From positions 100,250 to 111,472 of the forward strand of contig NW_003142812.1 of NCBI RefSeq assembly GCF_000003605.2: a stretch of DNA of 11,223 bases, given 5' to 3'. The translations under genes and the position numbers were made by a program. Origin of the DNA: Saccoglossus kowalevskii (Eukaryota; Hemichordata; Enteropneusta; Harrimaniidae). The notes under the pieces were generated by a model. That model saw only the letters and a program-made list of their open reading frames with translations, did not search any database and had not been told where the DNA came from. This document shows positions 1-8,471 of the stretch, one piece after another (the stretch's first letter is position 1; every line of letters starts with the position of its first letter).

Positions 1-410
1 TTTCTTGGGACGGGGACATAGCATATACTCTTCCTATCCACTTGCTGAATTTTTCTGTGAAGTACCAGTGTACTTTCTGTAGCGGTTAGCCGCATATGAA
101 TCATATTGTTTAAGCATAATCTAGATTTATTTAATTGTGCGAAGACTCCCTGAATTTTACGTTGTTGAGTTTTAAGCATTTTAATGAGTTTTAGAGATAC
201 ATGTTTTGTTCTTTTAACAGAGTTTATGTGCATTTCTATGTAGTAATCTGTGTTTCATATTAGTGCAACTATTAATATTGCTCTTCTTTAAGATAGTCTA
301 AAGTGAGAGGCTGTGACAGGTTAATACGGTGCATGTGATTATAATTAGGTACTGTTCAGATGATATTGGATATTTTCATAGTTTTGTTTGTGAGTATTAA
401 TGTAACATTT
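1..410. other. Non-coding stretch, no gene seen
   Basis: I read all frames and see no domain, splice-bounded exon or RNA gene. The + strand is rich in T and G and poor in C from about 130 onward. A short GCGG/CCGC hairpin lies near 80-91. Nothing else is supportable. Confidence 0.6.
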
Positions 411-489
411 GATGTATTGCACAGATCTTGTTGGATTAATAAGGTTAGTGATGTATTTACACAGATCTTGTTGGATTAATAAGGTTAAT
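411..489. repeat. Tandem duplication, 39/40-bp unit, two copies
   Basis: Positions 411-449 and 450-489 are two head-to-tail copies that share acagatcttgttggattaat and the following aaggtta. They differ by one inserted base and a few substitutions, so the duplication is recent. The core word ggattaata recurs at about 546, which hints at an older periodicity. No coding role is apparent. Confidence 0.9.
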
Positions 490-1389
490 GTAATTTGGTT
501 AGTTTTAGCTAGATAGACCCTGTGTATAGGATAGCTAGGACATGCTGGATTAATACATGTACATTGTTTTGTGCATACATGTACAGTGTATATCAGGTTG
601 TTGTAGTTTAATATAGTTAAGTGAATTATTTGTACGATTAGGACTGATATAGTGGTTAGCTTGCTGGCTGATAGTGTAGTCAGTGAGTTGTATTGACCAA
701 ACTTAGTCAGGTTAAAGTACTTATTGTGTGCATTATAGTTATCGAATGTTGTTAATGTTAAATAGAGAGAACGAAGCATCGGTTGTTTTGGATGGTGCTT
801 GTTGAGTCAGGGATTTCTCTTCGTATTGTATTAAAGTATTTGAAGTTTATACTGGTCAACCATTGTCAGCACCTTGTCTGTATGCGTGCGTGTTTCTTCA
901 CCCTGTGGTGTGTTAATGTTCGTTGTACATGTATACTGACTAATCAACACCACGGACCCTGCCCCAAGGATTTTAAATTGTAGCATCGACTCTCGTTGGC
1001 AAACAGGCCCCGGTGAGAGAAGTGTTACATTGATATACGCAAATAATTAAAATAAACACAGGTAAACCATTATTCTGAAAACTTATTAAGCAAGTACTTT
1101 TATATGAGAATTGATCACAAAGTGTATTCAATGTATATACACAACACATCGCAATGGTATCAATATGTGTGTTATTTTGGATACAGTACATTATTAGTTA
1201 CAGTAACTCATTTATGTATGTACGCATTACAAAGCCTAAGAATAATTAACTGCGTTTCGGAAAACTCTTCCAGAAGGGAAGACACTAATTTCATGAACTC
1301 AACAGTTACGTGCGGCTACGAAGACCAATTCACTGGGACATTTTACTCGTCCGATTGAATAAATACCGCCTTTAGAATTAACATTCGAA
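490..1389. other. Non-coding stretch, G/T-biased then mixed
   Basis: Open frames exist on both strands, the longest being 144 codons on the minus strand across 345-779. Their translations are rich in Asn, Thr, Leu, Ile and Tyr, with no domain, and follow from the base skew. The words atacatgtaca at about 552 and 576 and tgtacatgtata at about 924 are the only repeated motifs noticed. If the leftward promoter at 1396-1478 is real, this stretch would be its first intron, but I could not identify a second exon. Confidence 0.55.
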
Positions 1390-1395
1390 ACTCAC

Positions 1396-1425
1396 TTCGT
1401 AATAACATGCTCTGTGTCTCGCCAT
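1396..1425 (-). other. Candidate first coding exon (10 codons) with splice donor
   Basis: On the minus strand ATG (1425-1423) lies in the context AAGATGGCG. It opens ten codons, MARHRACYYE, ending exactly at GTGAGT (1395-1390), which is the consensus 5' splice-site hexamer. Without splicing the frame stops five codons later. AAGATGGCG is the YY1-type element that in many animal housekeeping genes overlaps the start codon. The product is not recognisable from ten residues and no second exon was found to the left. The call rests on the coincidence of the start context, the donor and the upstream promoter motifs; a chance match is possible. Confidence 0.35.
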
Positions 1426-1478
1426 CTTAGATTAAGGATTGACAAGAAAGGACAGCGCCCACTTGTCGCTGATTGGAC
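1426..1478 (-). promoter_or_regulatory. Candidate leftward promoter: CCAAT box, pyrimidine tract, YY1-type start
   Basis: Read on the minus strand, GTCCAATCAGCG (CCAAT at 1476-1472) matches the NF-Y consensus. About 20 bases further on is the pyrimidine tract CCTTTCTT (1451-1444), a plausible TOP-like start site. The YY1-type AAGATGGCG follows at 1428-1420, giving a 5' UTR of about 26 nt. These spacings suit a TATA-less housekeeping promoter. The + strand also carries an NBRE-like AAAGGTCA at about 1504-1511 in the same island. The role is inferred from motifs only. Confidence 0.4.
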
Positions 1479-1581
1479 GCCACTACATTTGGTCATGTGG
1501 GTAAAAGGTCATCAGCGCCAACTTTATTAGCGAATCAGCGGTTATACTGGCTTAGAAACGTTACTAGACACTGTGCTTATA

Positions 1582-1686
1582 CTAGCGTTCGTGTTTATGT
1601 GCTAGTTAGGTCATCATTTGTATTCCATCGTGCATGATGTCATCAGATTCGTTCTAGTACGGGTCATCATTCGTGTTTTATACTAG
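1582..1686. repeat. Degenerate CTAG ... GGTCATCA repeat
   Basis: CTAG occurs at 1582, 1602, 1654 and 1683. The last three are followed by tta or ta sequences, and two of them (1602 and 1654, 52 bp apart) are followed by ggtcatcat at 1609 and 1662. A variant tgtcatcag lies between at 1638, and another ggtcatcag lies at about 1508. The words gttcgtgttta and attcgtgtttta also repeat. This looks like an old tandem duplication. Confidence 0.5.
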
Positions 1687-1974
1687 TAAAATGTTCAAAA
1701 AAGAAGTGAAATGCACCATGGGATTTTCGTGGTCATAGCTTTTAGATACAGAATGTTTGTCCGACTATCTATTTAAAAGTCAATATACACATATAACCCC
1801 AATCTGATTAAAATAAGATCAGTGTTTTTTTATATATTTTATTTTTATCTAGTATTTATTTTTTGAAGTTTTGGTAATTGTGAAAGCCAACAAGGATCTG
1901 ACCCAATGCCTATGTAAATTCCGTTAAAATCCCGCGCAAGTATCAACCAATCACAGCCCTTCTTTTATTCAGGC
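1687..1974. other. AT-rich non-coding stretch
   Basis: T-rich low-complexity sequence fills 1824-1865. A good CCAAT-box match, caaccaatcacag, lies on the + strand at about 1943-1955, just before the dispersed repeat. No coding signal is seen. Confidence 0.5.
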
Positions 1975-2490
1975 TGTTGGTTGCTTACAATTTATACTTT
2001 TCAGTGTAGAAAATTACGAGTATATATTCTTATTTACAAAAGAGATTCCACAGCTTTTTACAACTATTGTCGATGCGTTGAATATTGTTTTCACCTCCAA
2101 CAAATGTGAACACTTCCTGATGCATCTTCGCCAGCTAGGGTTCGTTTATTCAGTCATCGCTTCTATTTTACATCAAACACTGAGCATAATTATCTAGAAT
2201 GGAAGCAAAAAAATAAGTAAATCGTAATGATTAGAACACTGTAAACAGCTATAGTAAACAATGCAAACTAATTTTAAATTGTATAACGGTCACCGGCCCA
2301 CGGCATCGACGCAGAATATTGGATCAAAAATAAATTGCGATGGATTCCTAATAAAAAATATTTTATTCCACTCCAAATTAGCTTAATTACTTTAATAAAA
2401 ATACATGATACATTTTGATGAATATTTACAGCTGAGGCTTCAATACCGTATACGATTTTGGCCCGATCGTCATTAAAACATCACCTGTCT
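1975..2490 (+). repeat. Dispersed repeat, copy 1
   Basis: This segment aligns in the same orientation with 10059-10655. Long identical blocks include 2139-2162 with 10267-10290 (24 of 24 bases), 2272-2293 with 10418-10439 (22 of 22), 2250-2266 with 10382-10398, 2407-2424 with 10575-10592, and 2437-2450 with 10610-10623. Between blocks the copies differ by substitutions and indels. Copy 1 carries about 25 extra bases near 2062-2095 and lacks about 70 bases found in copy 2 near 10090-10160. Neither copy has a long reading frame or obvious terminal inverted repeats. It is probably a non-autonomous transposable element or an old segmental duplication; the family is not recognised. Confidence 0.85.
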
Positions 2491-2639
2491 CCTGGGCAAG
2501 CGACTGGAAAAAGATACCGGTGCTCTGTCGAACCGGTGGAAAGAAAATCGCCACTCCCGGAATAACTACGCAAAATAACGACCTAAACTAAACCATTCGG
2601 GCCACAATATAAACATAAAAATAAAAGGTGACTTTTGTT

Positions 2640-2840
2640 GCATTTGACTATGATAAACTTAGCGAAAAGCCGTGTTTTACCCGATCGTTTTCGTCGCTAA
2701 CGTCGGTATAATCCACCATTTTGTTTGAGTTTTTGCGATCTGAGTCTGCCCGGTGACGTCATCGGGTGCGCTATAGAAGGAGGTTTGCGATTCGTTGACT
2801 AAAATCGTCGATAGTGGGTCTCGTTGAAATCTCGTTACAT
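2640..2840. promoter_or_regulatory. CpG-dense island with a perfect CRE; candidate leftward promoter
   Basis: About twenty CpG dinucleotides fall in 200 bases, unlike the CpG-poor flanks. The palindromic cAMP-response element TGACGTCA lies at 2754-2761. On the minus strand it is followed by CTCAGATC, an initiator-like match near 2740, and then by ATG in a strong context (ACAAAATGG) at 2719. CREB/ATF sites just upstream of CpG-island start sites are common in animals. Transcription leftward is inferred from the position of the ATG and donor; a bidirectional promoter is possible. Confidence 0.4.
2681..2719 (-). other. Candidate first coding exon (13 codons) with splice donor
   Basis: On the minus strand ATG at 2719-2717 has A at -3 and G at +4. 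It opens 13 codons, MVDYTDVSDENDR, ending with CGG before GTAAAA (2680-2675), a usable phase-0 donor. Read through without splicing, the frame stops after 23 residues. The acidic start is not diagnostic of any family. Dispersed-repeat copy 1 would sit inside the following intron. I saw no second exon in the window, so this is a motif-based candidate only. Confidence 0.3.
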
Positions 2841-2859
2841 AGGCTTAGATGTATGTAGG

Positions 2860-4545
2860 TCGGAATTAACACAAATCACAAAATCAAAGTAACTTGAAAT
2901 AATAAAAATAATAAAAAGGCATTAACAAAAGTAATAGAATAAGTTTATAGCCAAAATAATTAAAGCCCGTACACTACATAAGATTTTAATCAGATTGATA
3001 TAACCCTAAACCATTGCTTACCTAGTGTACCAGTGATCGTTAAGTAGTTTGTTTCGAGCACGTTTAATTATATCCGTCGATTACAGATAATGGTATCGCT
3101 ATTCAAATGTTCCCTTTGTGGCATTCATTCCGCTTGATCTGACCCTCAACCTATGCGCTATCGTACATTGTTTCCCGTTAATTGCTGGTCTGCCGACACA
3201 ATTCCCCTTTAGTAACACTTTGTTTGAATATATGTTCCAATATATTTACATTCGTTACAACGCAGACATTACTTATTTATTGACTGGAATATTGGGCTGA
3301 CATCGTTGCATTTTATCATCTGCTGAGGTGTTATTAAAAATGTGGACTATCACTCATTTATTTTTGTACTGACAATCAATTCAATTCTTTGTACTCACTA
3401 CATAACCCATGCTAAACCAACATCTGCATATACCATGATTGTACTTTGTTTAATTATATTAATTATTGATGAGTTTAACTAACGGTCCAGTTAATTTTAT
3501 TCAATCGTCTATGCGTGAGACTTCAACACGATCTGGTTTACTGAGTTTGTCAATATTTCAACAATGAAAGCCGCTTATTTTTGTGTATGAGAACCAATGT
3601 AGACCGTTCGATTTGGAGACACTGAACATCTTTTCGTCCTTATTTTTTTACAATTCCAAGCTGTATTAGCTGAGATACAGCAACTGAAATGTGTTATACA
3701 TGTATACATGTATCTTAAATTATACAATAATGCATGTGTCTCTATTGTAAAGAAACAGATTTGAGTTACACAAGCCATTTAGTAATAACTACTATCAGCA
3801 CAAACGCAATAGAAATCAGTTGCAAGGTCAAAGTTGAAGCTGATATATCAACATTACTATCCAATCATTGTGTTTCACTCCAATCTTTAATCTAGAGATG
3901 TGAATCCTACTCAACCCTATAAAATAGCACCTCGCTGTATATTTCTTCAGTTTTGCATTCTAGTTACAATGTAGTTTCACTGTACGAATAAAGTACAGTT
4001 TAGATGTACTTTACGCTGTCTTATTATCTGAACGTGATCGAATGTAAGCGAATATCATCCACAACTTCCGAGTAGGCTAGTGTATTTCATTACGATAATG
4101 TGTCAAATTATATTACAAATAATTAATTAAATATTATGTACGTGTCCAATTCAAAACTTATTTATTGTATTCAGTAAGACAAATTACCTCATTTAAATGA
4201 AAAACATACAAGATATTGTTTTACAGGGTCTGCTATTGTATTAGTGATTTGAGATTGCACAAACGTGACGCACACGTTTAATACTAGCAGTGATGCAATT
4301 CTTGGAAACATTCATATACATAACCATTTGAACCTCATAGCTTATTTGATTTAAAAAATAAAGCATGCGTGCGCTGAACAGTTGACAAGAATGAAACAAC
4401 CTGTCTTTTGCGTTATAATTAATTCATCGTTATGACAACCACATTGAATAAGAGAAAAACAATATAATAGATATGTTGATGCAGGTTGAATATATCACCG
4501 ATGCTCATTTTGAAAAATATGAATATGAATTTAGTTAGTTATAAG
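2860..4545. other. Long AT-rich non-coding stretch
   Basis: No frame here translates into recognisable protein. The 60- and 67-codon frames at 3118-3300 (+) and 3575-3778 (-) have no domain and no plausible splice or start context. Minor items are A-rich runs near 2890-2940, tatacatgtatacatgtat near 3697-3715, and a perfect 9-bp inverted repeat with a 7-nt loop at 3989-3997 and 4005-4013. I see no RNA gene. Confidence 0.6.
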
Positions 4546-4619
4546 ACGAAATGCACTTTTAGACACTTTTTGATTATTAATTATTAATATTAATAAGTTT
4601 GAACTTTATTTTTTGTGAA

Positions 4620-4920
4620 ACTTAAGTACACTAAACACTAAATAACACATTACAACATATAATTTAACAAGAAATTCATAACAACTCATAATAACACTAA
4701 AACTCATAATAACACGTACTAACACTAAACACTCATTACAACACTTAATAACATTAACAACTCATTACAACATTTAATCACACTAAACACTCACTAAACA
4801 CATAACACTATGAAATCATTACAACACTTAATAACACTAAAAAGTCATTAAAGCACATAATAACACTAAACTTTCATTACAACACTTAATAACACTAAAC
4901 ACTAATTACAACACATATTA
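4620..4920. repeat. Degenerate minisatellite, about 29-bp unit
   Basis: A- and C-rich tandem units start at 4734, 4763, 4817, 4846 and 4875, with exact 29-base spacing inside each run. An irregular 25-base stretch at 4792-4816 and more decayed units at 4620-4733 complete the array. The unit is built from cattacaacacttaataaca followed by ctaaacact. G is nearly absent on this strand, so the strand asymmetry is extreme. No coding function is seen. Confidence 0.85.
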
Positions 4921-5242
4921 CAACCAAAAAGTCAGCTTGGACGTTCAGTTGTGAGACATAAAACAAAAAACGCAGCCAGCGATACATTTCGAGAATACAA
5001 AATACAAAATAAACACAATCAAAGGCGCCGAACACGCGCGTTAAAAACACGTTGCGACAGTCTCACCTGACCCTTCCACTCCAGTACACACGTAACTAAC
5101 AGGTCGGTTGTGTTATGCAGAAATGAACTATGTTTATGTGCCCGGTTGTTCATGAAGGGCTTGTGTGTAAAACAGAATCTTCTAATAATGGAACTTTCTT
5201 CATTATAACAATACGTGTTATTGTGAAGGTGAATATACTAAT
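4921..5242. other. Non-coding stretch with a small open frame on the minus strand
   Basis: GC content rises at 5020-5110. The minus strand is open from about 5235 to 5020 and contains CAG followed by GTGAGA, a good donor, at about 5069-5061. The translation shows no domain and lacks a convincing acceptor or start. An imperfect inverted repeat centres near 5213. I make no gene call. Confidence 0.4.
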
Positions 5243-5578
5243 GATTACTTAGATGTTGTACCAAAATTATGGAAATTATCAGAAATAATCTCTATACCAA
5301 AAAGCCTAAACCTCTCATTAATAATGATTTTAGACCAGTGGCTTTCACGCCCATCCTTATGAAATGTGTGGAAAGAATTGTGAAAATTCATCTAGTAAAA
5401 CAGGTTAAACCATAAGTAGACCAGCACCAATTCGCTTACACATCCAATAGAAGTGTAGACGATACCGTACTGTGTTTATATTACTGGAGTTCAAATTGAA
5501 GCACGTAAATAAGTTAAACAGACAGTTAAAAACTATGTTAAGATTTTATTCATTGATTTTTCATCTGCATTTAAGGTA
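5243..5578 (+). pseudogene. Decayed non-LTR retrotransposon (LINE) reverse-transcriptase fragment
   Basis: Three frames together spell the N-terminal fingers and palm of a LINE reverse transcriptase. The first (from 5243) reads VVPKLWKLSEIISIPK. After a one-base loss in the A-run 5299-5303, the second gives NNDFRPVAFTPILMKCVERI and later HQFAY and NRSVDD. A third (5537-5578) gives ILFIDFSSAF, motif A, with the metal-binding Asp at 5555-5557. The order and spacing match Jockey/CR1-type elements. Stops lie at 5413-5415 (TAA) and 5497-5499 (TGA), with another frame change between 5500 and 5537. The endonuclease, the YxDD box and the 3' end are not seen, so this is an inactive, 5'- and 3'-incomplete relic. 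The clade is uncertain; the RT identity is firm. Confidence 0.88.
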
Positions 5579-6557
5579 GAAATGCAGGTTCGTGGGCACT
5601 TGGGAGTGAAATTTTGCTTTTATTATCCAAACAGTCTTGGCTATGGACTGTTAAAATGTTGTAGAATTGTGAATGGTGGAACATACCCAAAACACGATTT
5701 TAAAATATAGATAATAGGTGCAAACATTCTCTTTGTTGAATGCTTAATAGCAAGATTTAGCAAGGCTGTACATAATGAAGAAACATTGTGAAAAAAAATG
5801 ACGGGAACTCCATATTATGCACTATATTTAACTTTCAACAAAACGATAATACATTTAAATTTGGAACTGTTACATCCATTTTAATTATAAGCATTAGCAA
5901 ACTTCTTACTGAGTGAATTGTTATGCAAATTAGCAATTGTCTCAGCTTCTTTTTAGTGCACATCTCAGAACTTAAAAAAAAATAGCTTCTGTAAGTTTTT
6001 CCTTGACCTTTTGTTTTGACATTTTCACAAATGATTGACAATGTGTTTATCTTCAAAACGCCGTCAGGGCACTGTTTTTGGTTGAACAGTGTTACAACAA
6101 TCGTGCAAACAACTAGCCTGGGTGTTTTATGCATAAACTTGAAGTAGTGAAATTTGGGCTGCTGCCCTGCAAAATTGACAACTGGTAGACAGTTTTCAAG
6201 ACAGCGTTTTCTTCATAGTAAACAGATGTACCCATTAACCAATTTTGACAGGAAACAGCTAATTGTTTTTAAATCACTTTTGACCAAAAAAGCACATTTT
6301 TTTGCATATTTCAAACTACAATGTCCGTAAATAAAATACTAACAACATTTTTAAAATTCATACAAGAAGCTTTCCGGAAATGTATAGTTTTGTGGACAAG
6401 GGAGGTCATCTTGGTTTCCTAATACCTGTCAGGTAAACTGCATCTCTACCTTAATACCGTACAACCACATATCCTTACACAAAGCGTAGGACAACACGTT
6501 CACAAAATTCATTCATATCGTCTAGTATTAGATTGTTGGACGCGCTTTTTAACTATT
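5579..6557. other. Non-coding stretch after the LINE relic
   Basis: Weak RT-like residues may continue to about 5660, but I cannot support them. The 99-codon minus-strand frame at 5835-6134 has no recognised domain. A perfect octamer ATGCAAAT lies at 5923-5930 and a small GGGC/GCCC hairpin at about 6158-6169. Neither has context that would make it functional. Confidence 0.5.
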
Positions 6558-6585
6558 GTTCGTTCGTTCGCTCGCTCACTCACTT
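6558..6585. repeat. Tetranucleotide microsatellite
   Basis: Three GTTC units, two GCTC units, one ACTC and a final ACTT run without interruption. The successive variants look like stepwise substitution along one array. Confidence 0.85.
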
Positions 6586-7005
6586 ATGAAACATGGTCAT
6601 TACACACAAAAATAGTATAATATCATTTCCATTGGGATTCATTGTGAGGTTGATGATGCATAAAACGTTTATTGACACAACACTGACTTCAGAAAGTACA
6701 GCACTAAGGTCACTAAAATCTACAATTATAGAACTAAAGACGAAAAACTAGTAACATTATTAAAATTAATGATAAAAAATAAACTACAAATATTAACGGC
6801 AAATACATAAAAGTATAGTTAAAATTAATAAAATTTTAAATAAGTACATATCAATAGAAATGAGTGCAATGTACAGTTGTCAATATTCTATTGTAATACT
6901 TAATTACTTGTTTCTTTACAAAACAATGAATTGGGTATCACATACATGGCTAGTTTAGGAGTATTTTTCTCGAAAACTACAGTATGTAGATAAACATCCC
7001 AATTG
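6586..7005. other. AT-rich non-coding stretch
   Basis: A-rich low-complexity sequence dominates 6715-6850. No coding or RNA feature was found on either strand. Confidence 0.5.
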
Positions 7006-7034
7006 GCGAGGTGAGGTGAGGTGAGGCGAGGCGA
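7006..7034. repeat. Pentanucleotide microsatellite
   Basis: The units are GCGAG, three GTGAG, then GCGAG and a partial GCGA. All + strand bases are purines except the variable second position (T or C). Confidence 0.9.
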
Positions 7035-7606
7035 ATAAACTATCATCGCTCCACACATCACTGCCATACACTAGGATTGGTCTGATTAGTTTATCAAAGT
7101 GGCTATGCTAAGGTTTTTATTACAGCCAGTGTTTTTCTTTCAGTGAGAACGTTGCATTTAACTCTTTTTTTTCTTCATTTTGTCAGCAACAGCAACAATA
7201 AACACTTTAGGTCAATTTACTTGCTTCCTTGACAGCGATTGCAGCTCTATTATACCTACTGTGGTCCAACTTCCAGAAGTCAGCTTCCGATTGGCACATT
7301 TGACACTGCGTAGAGTGACAACAGTTCTACTTTTTGTCTCGTCCCCATTGTTTTAACTATGTTTCTTACTTTCGTTAGCGGACAGTTTCAACCTAATTAA
7401 TTATGCATTCTTGTTAATGGTACTGTTTTATCAATAGATTAACAAGCCGGGACTGTTAATAATGAATGGGTTAATTTAAATATTCATGAGCACAACAGGA
7501 GTGAAAAGCTGATTAACATAACAGGTGGCCACTGAATGAAAACAAAGAACAAGGTGGAATTTTCATTTAATTATTTAAATACGCAATGACGATTATACGA
7601 TACATT
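7035..7606. other. Non-coding stretch downstream of the recombinase relic
   Basis: This would hold the 3' flank of the minus-strand recombinase gene. No AATAAA was seen on the minus strand close to the stop at 7607. A 39-codon open stretch with a Cys-x-x-Cys pair lies on the minus strand at 7210-7326, bounded by stops. A 9-bp inverted repeat (CTTGTTAAT and ATTAACAAG) sits at 7410-7418 and 7438-7446. Confidence 0.45.
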
Positions 7607-8413
7607 TTAAAAACGTATTTCAAGTTTCATATTTCCTTTTACAAAATTCATGGACACTTGGGAAGAATCGGTTATGACAGTGGTATTAGATTTGTCCTCG
7701 TCTGTTGGGGTGGTGGATATGTCATGTGTTTTCGCTTCTTTCGCAGTTTTCGGTTTGGGTGGCTGCAATGCGTCTGACACCGCTTTCGCTCGTCGCTCGT
7801 CCGCTTGTAGCTTCTAATTGCTAGACTGGATTGACCCGTTCTTACTGCTATTAGCTGCTCGTCGAAATTTTGCCGGAACAGCGTGGTTGCCTGTGTAACC
7901 TGTTTAAAATACAATGTATCAATATGAAAGTACAATAGCTTGTAACAGTCCACCTCATAGCCATGTCAAATATCAATATATTGTTGTAGTACGTTCAATC
8001 GTTTGCATGAAAAAATGGAGTTAACCAGTAGTGATTATTTTCGACATAAAGTTATGACTATTTCTCGTCAGCGGGGAAATCGAACATTGCATTACTAAAG
8101 TGCAAATTCTAATACGTACCTTTCCTGAATGCCCAGTATGATAACCTTTTATCCCAGCGAGATCAGTCATCTGCTTTGCTCTTTCCACTCATTCCATGTT
8201 TTGACGCCCCATTTTGTAGCGCTGCGAGTTGTCTGGTTGTTTGCGTGACTGCTGGTATTCGGTGACTTGTTTGCTGTCAACTGGAGGCAAAAAACGGAAT
8301 TCTTTCTGAATATCGCTCAGTTTAAAGTCCTCGGCGTCGTCCACATCAATTTGGGACAACCAGTTTTCCAAATCCCAGTCAATTTCCGGAGCAGCAAATT
8401 CTTGAGCGGACAT
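7607..8413 (-). pseudogene. Crypton/DUF3504-type tyrosine recombinase, internally deleted and frameshifted
   Basis: Two exons joined in phase 0 encode pieces of a Crypton-derived tyrosine recombinase, the family behind KIAA1958, QRICH1 and ZMYM2-4. Exon 1 (8413-8120) starts at ATG 8413, with A at -3. It has an acidic N-terminus (DWDLENWLSQIDVDDAEDF), then FRFLPPVDSKQVTEY, the usual lead-in to the N-terminal core-binding domain. It then jumps to AGIKGYHTGHSGK, the catalytic HxxR/K box. Exon 2 (7899-7607) gives FDEQLIAVRTG and IRSYKRTSDE, with the nucleophile Tyr at 7809-7807. The rest of the core-binding domain and the first catalytic Arg, probably 150 residues or more, are missing near 8170-8190. 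Codon 75 is TGA (8191-8189), where Trp would fit. A one-base loss near 7790 moves the tail (AVSDALQPPKPK...) into another frame, which ends at TAA 7609-7607. Cryptons cut and join DNA in the nucleus; this copy cannot. The family call rests on remembered motifs, not a search. Confidence 0.82.
7900..8119 (-). other. Intron (220 bp, phase 0) of the recombinase relic
   Basis: On the minus strand the donor is AAG followed by GTACGT (from 8119) and the acceptor is ATTTTAAACAG (ending 7900). Joining the exons places GHSGK directly before VTQATTLF. This restores the contiguous catalytic segment expected of the family, which is strong internal support for the splice. A retained intron means the copy did not arise by retroposition of mRNA. 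Confidence 0.8.
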
Positions 8414-8471
8414 GATTCTGGCGGATCTCCGGAGTTCACCCAACAACGTGCTACACTGTTCTCACAAATAA

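Noticed and set aside
345-779. Longest open frame, 144 codons, minus strand
   Set aside because: Low-complexity translation dominated by Asn, Thr, Ile, Leu and Tyr, with no domain. It spans the tandem duplication and follows from G/T skew of the other strand.
2136-2150. ggttcg word resembling a tRNA/SINE B box
   Set aside because: No matching A box, no cloverleaf and no CCA-type end in either repeat copy.
3989-4013. Perfect 9-bp inverted repeat with 7-nt loop
   Set aside because: Too short and isolated to separate from chance in AT-rich sequence.
5020-5235. Minus-strand open stretch with CAG/GTGAGA donor
   Set aside because: It has no recognisable protein, no acceptor and no convincing start; one good donor is not enough.
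5835-6134. 99-codon minus-strand frame
   Set aside because: No recognisable domain and no splice or promoter support. It is compatible with chance in AT-rich DNA.
7586-7777. 63-codon + strand frame
   Set aside because: It is the antisense shadow of recombinase exon 2.
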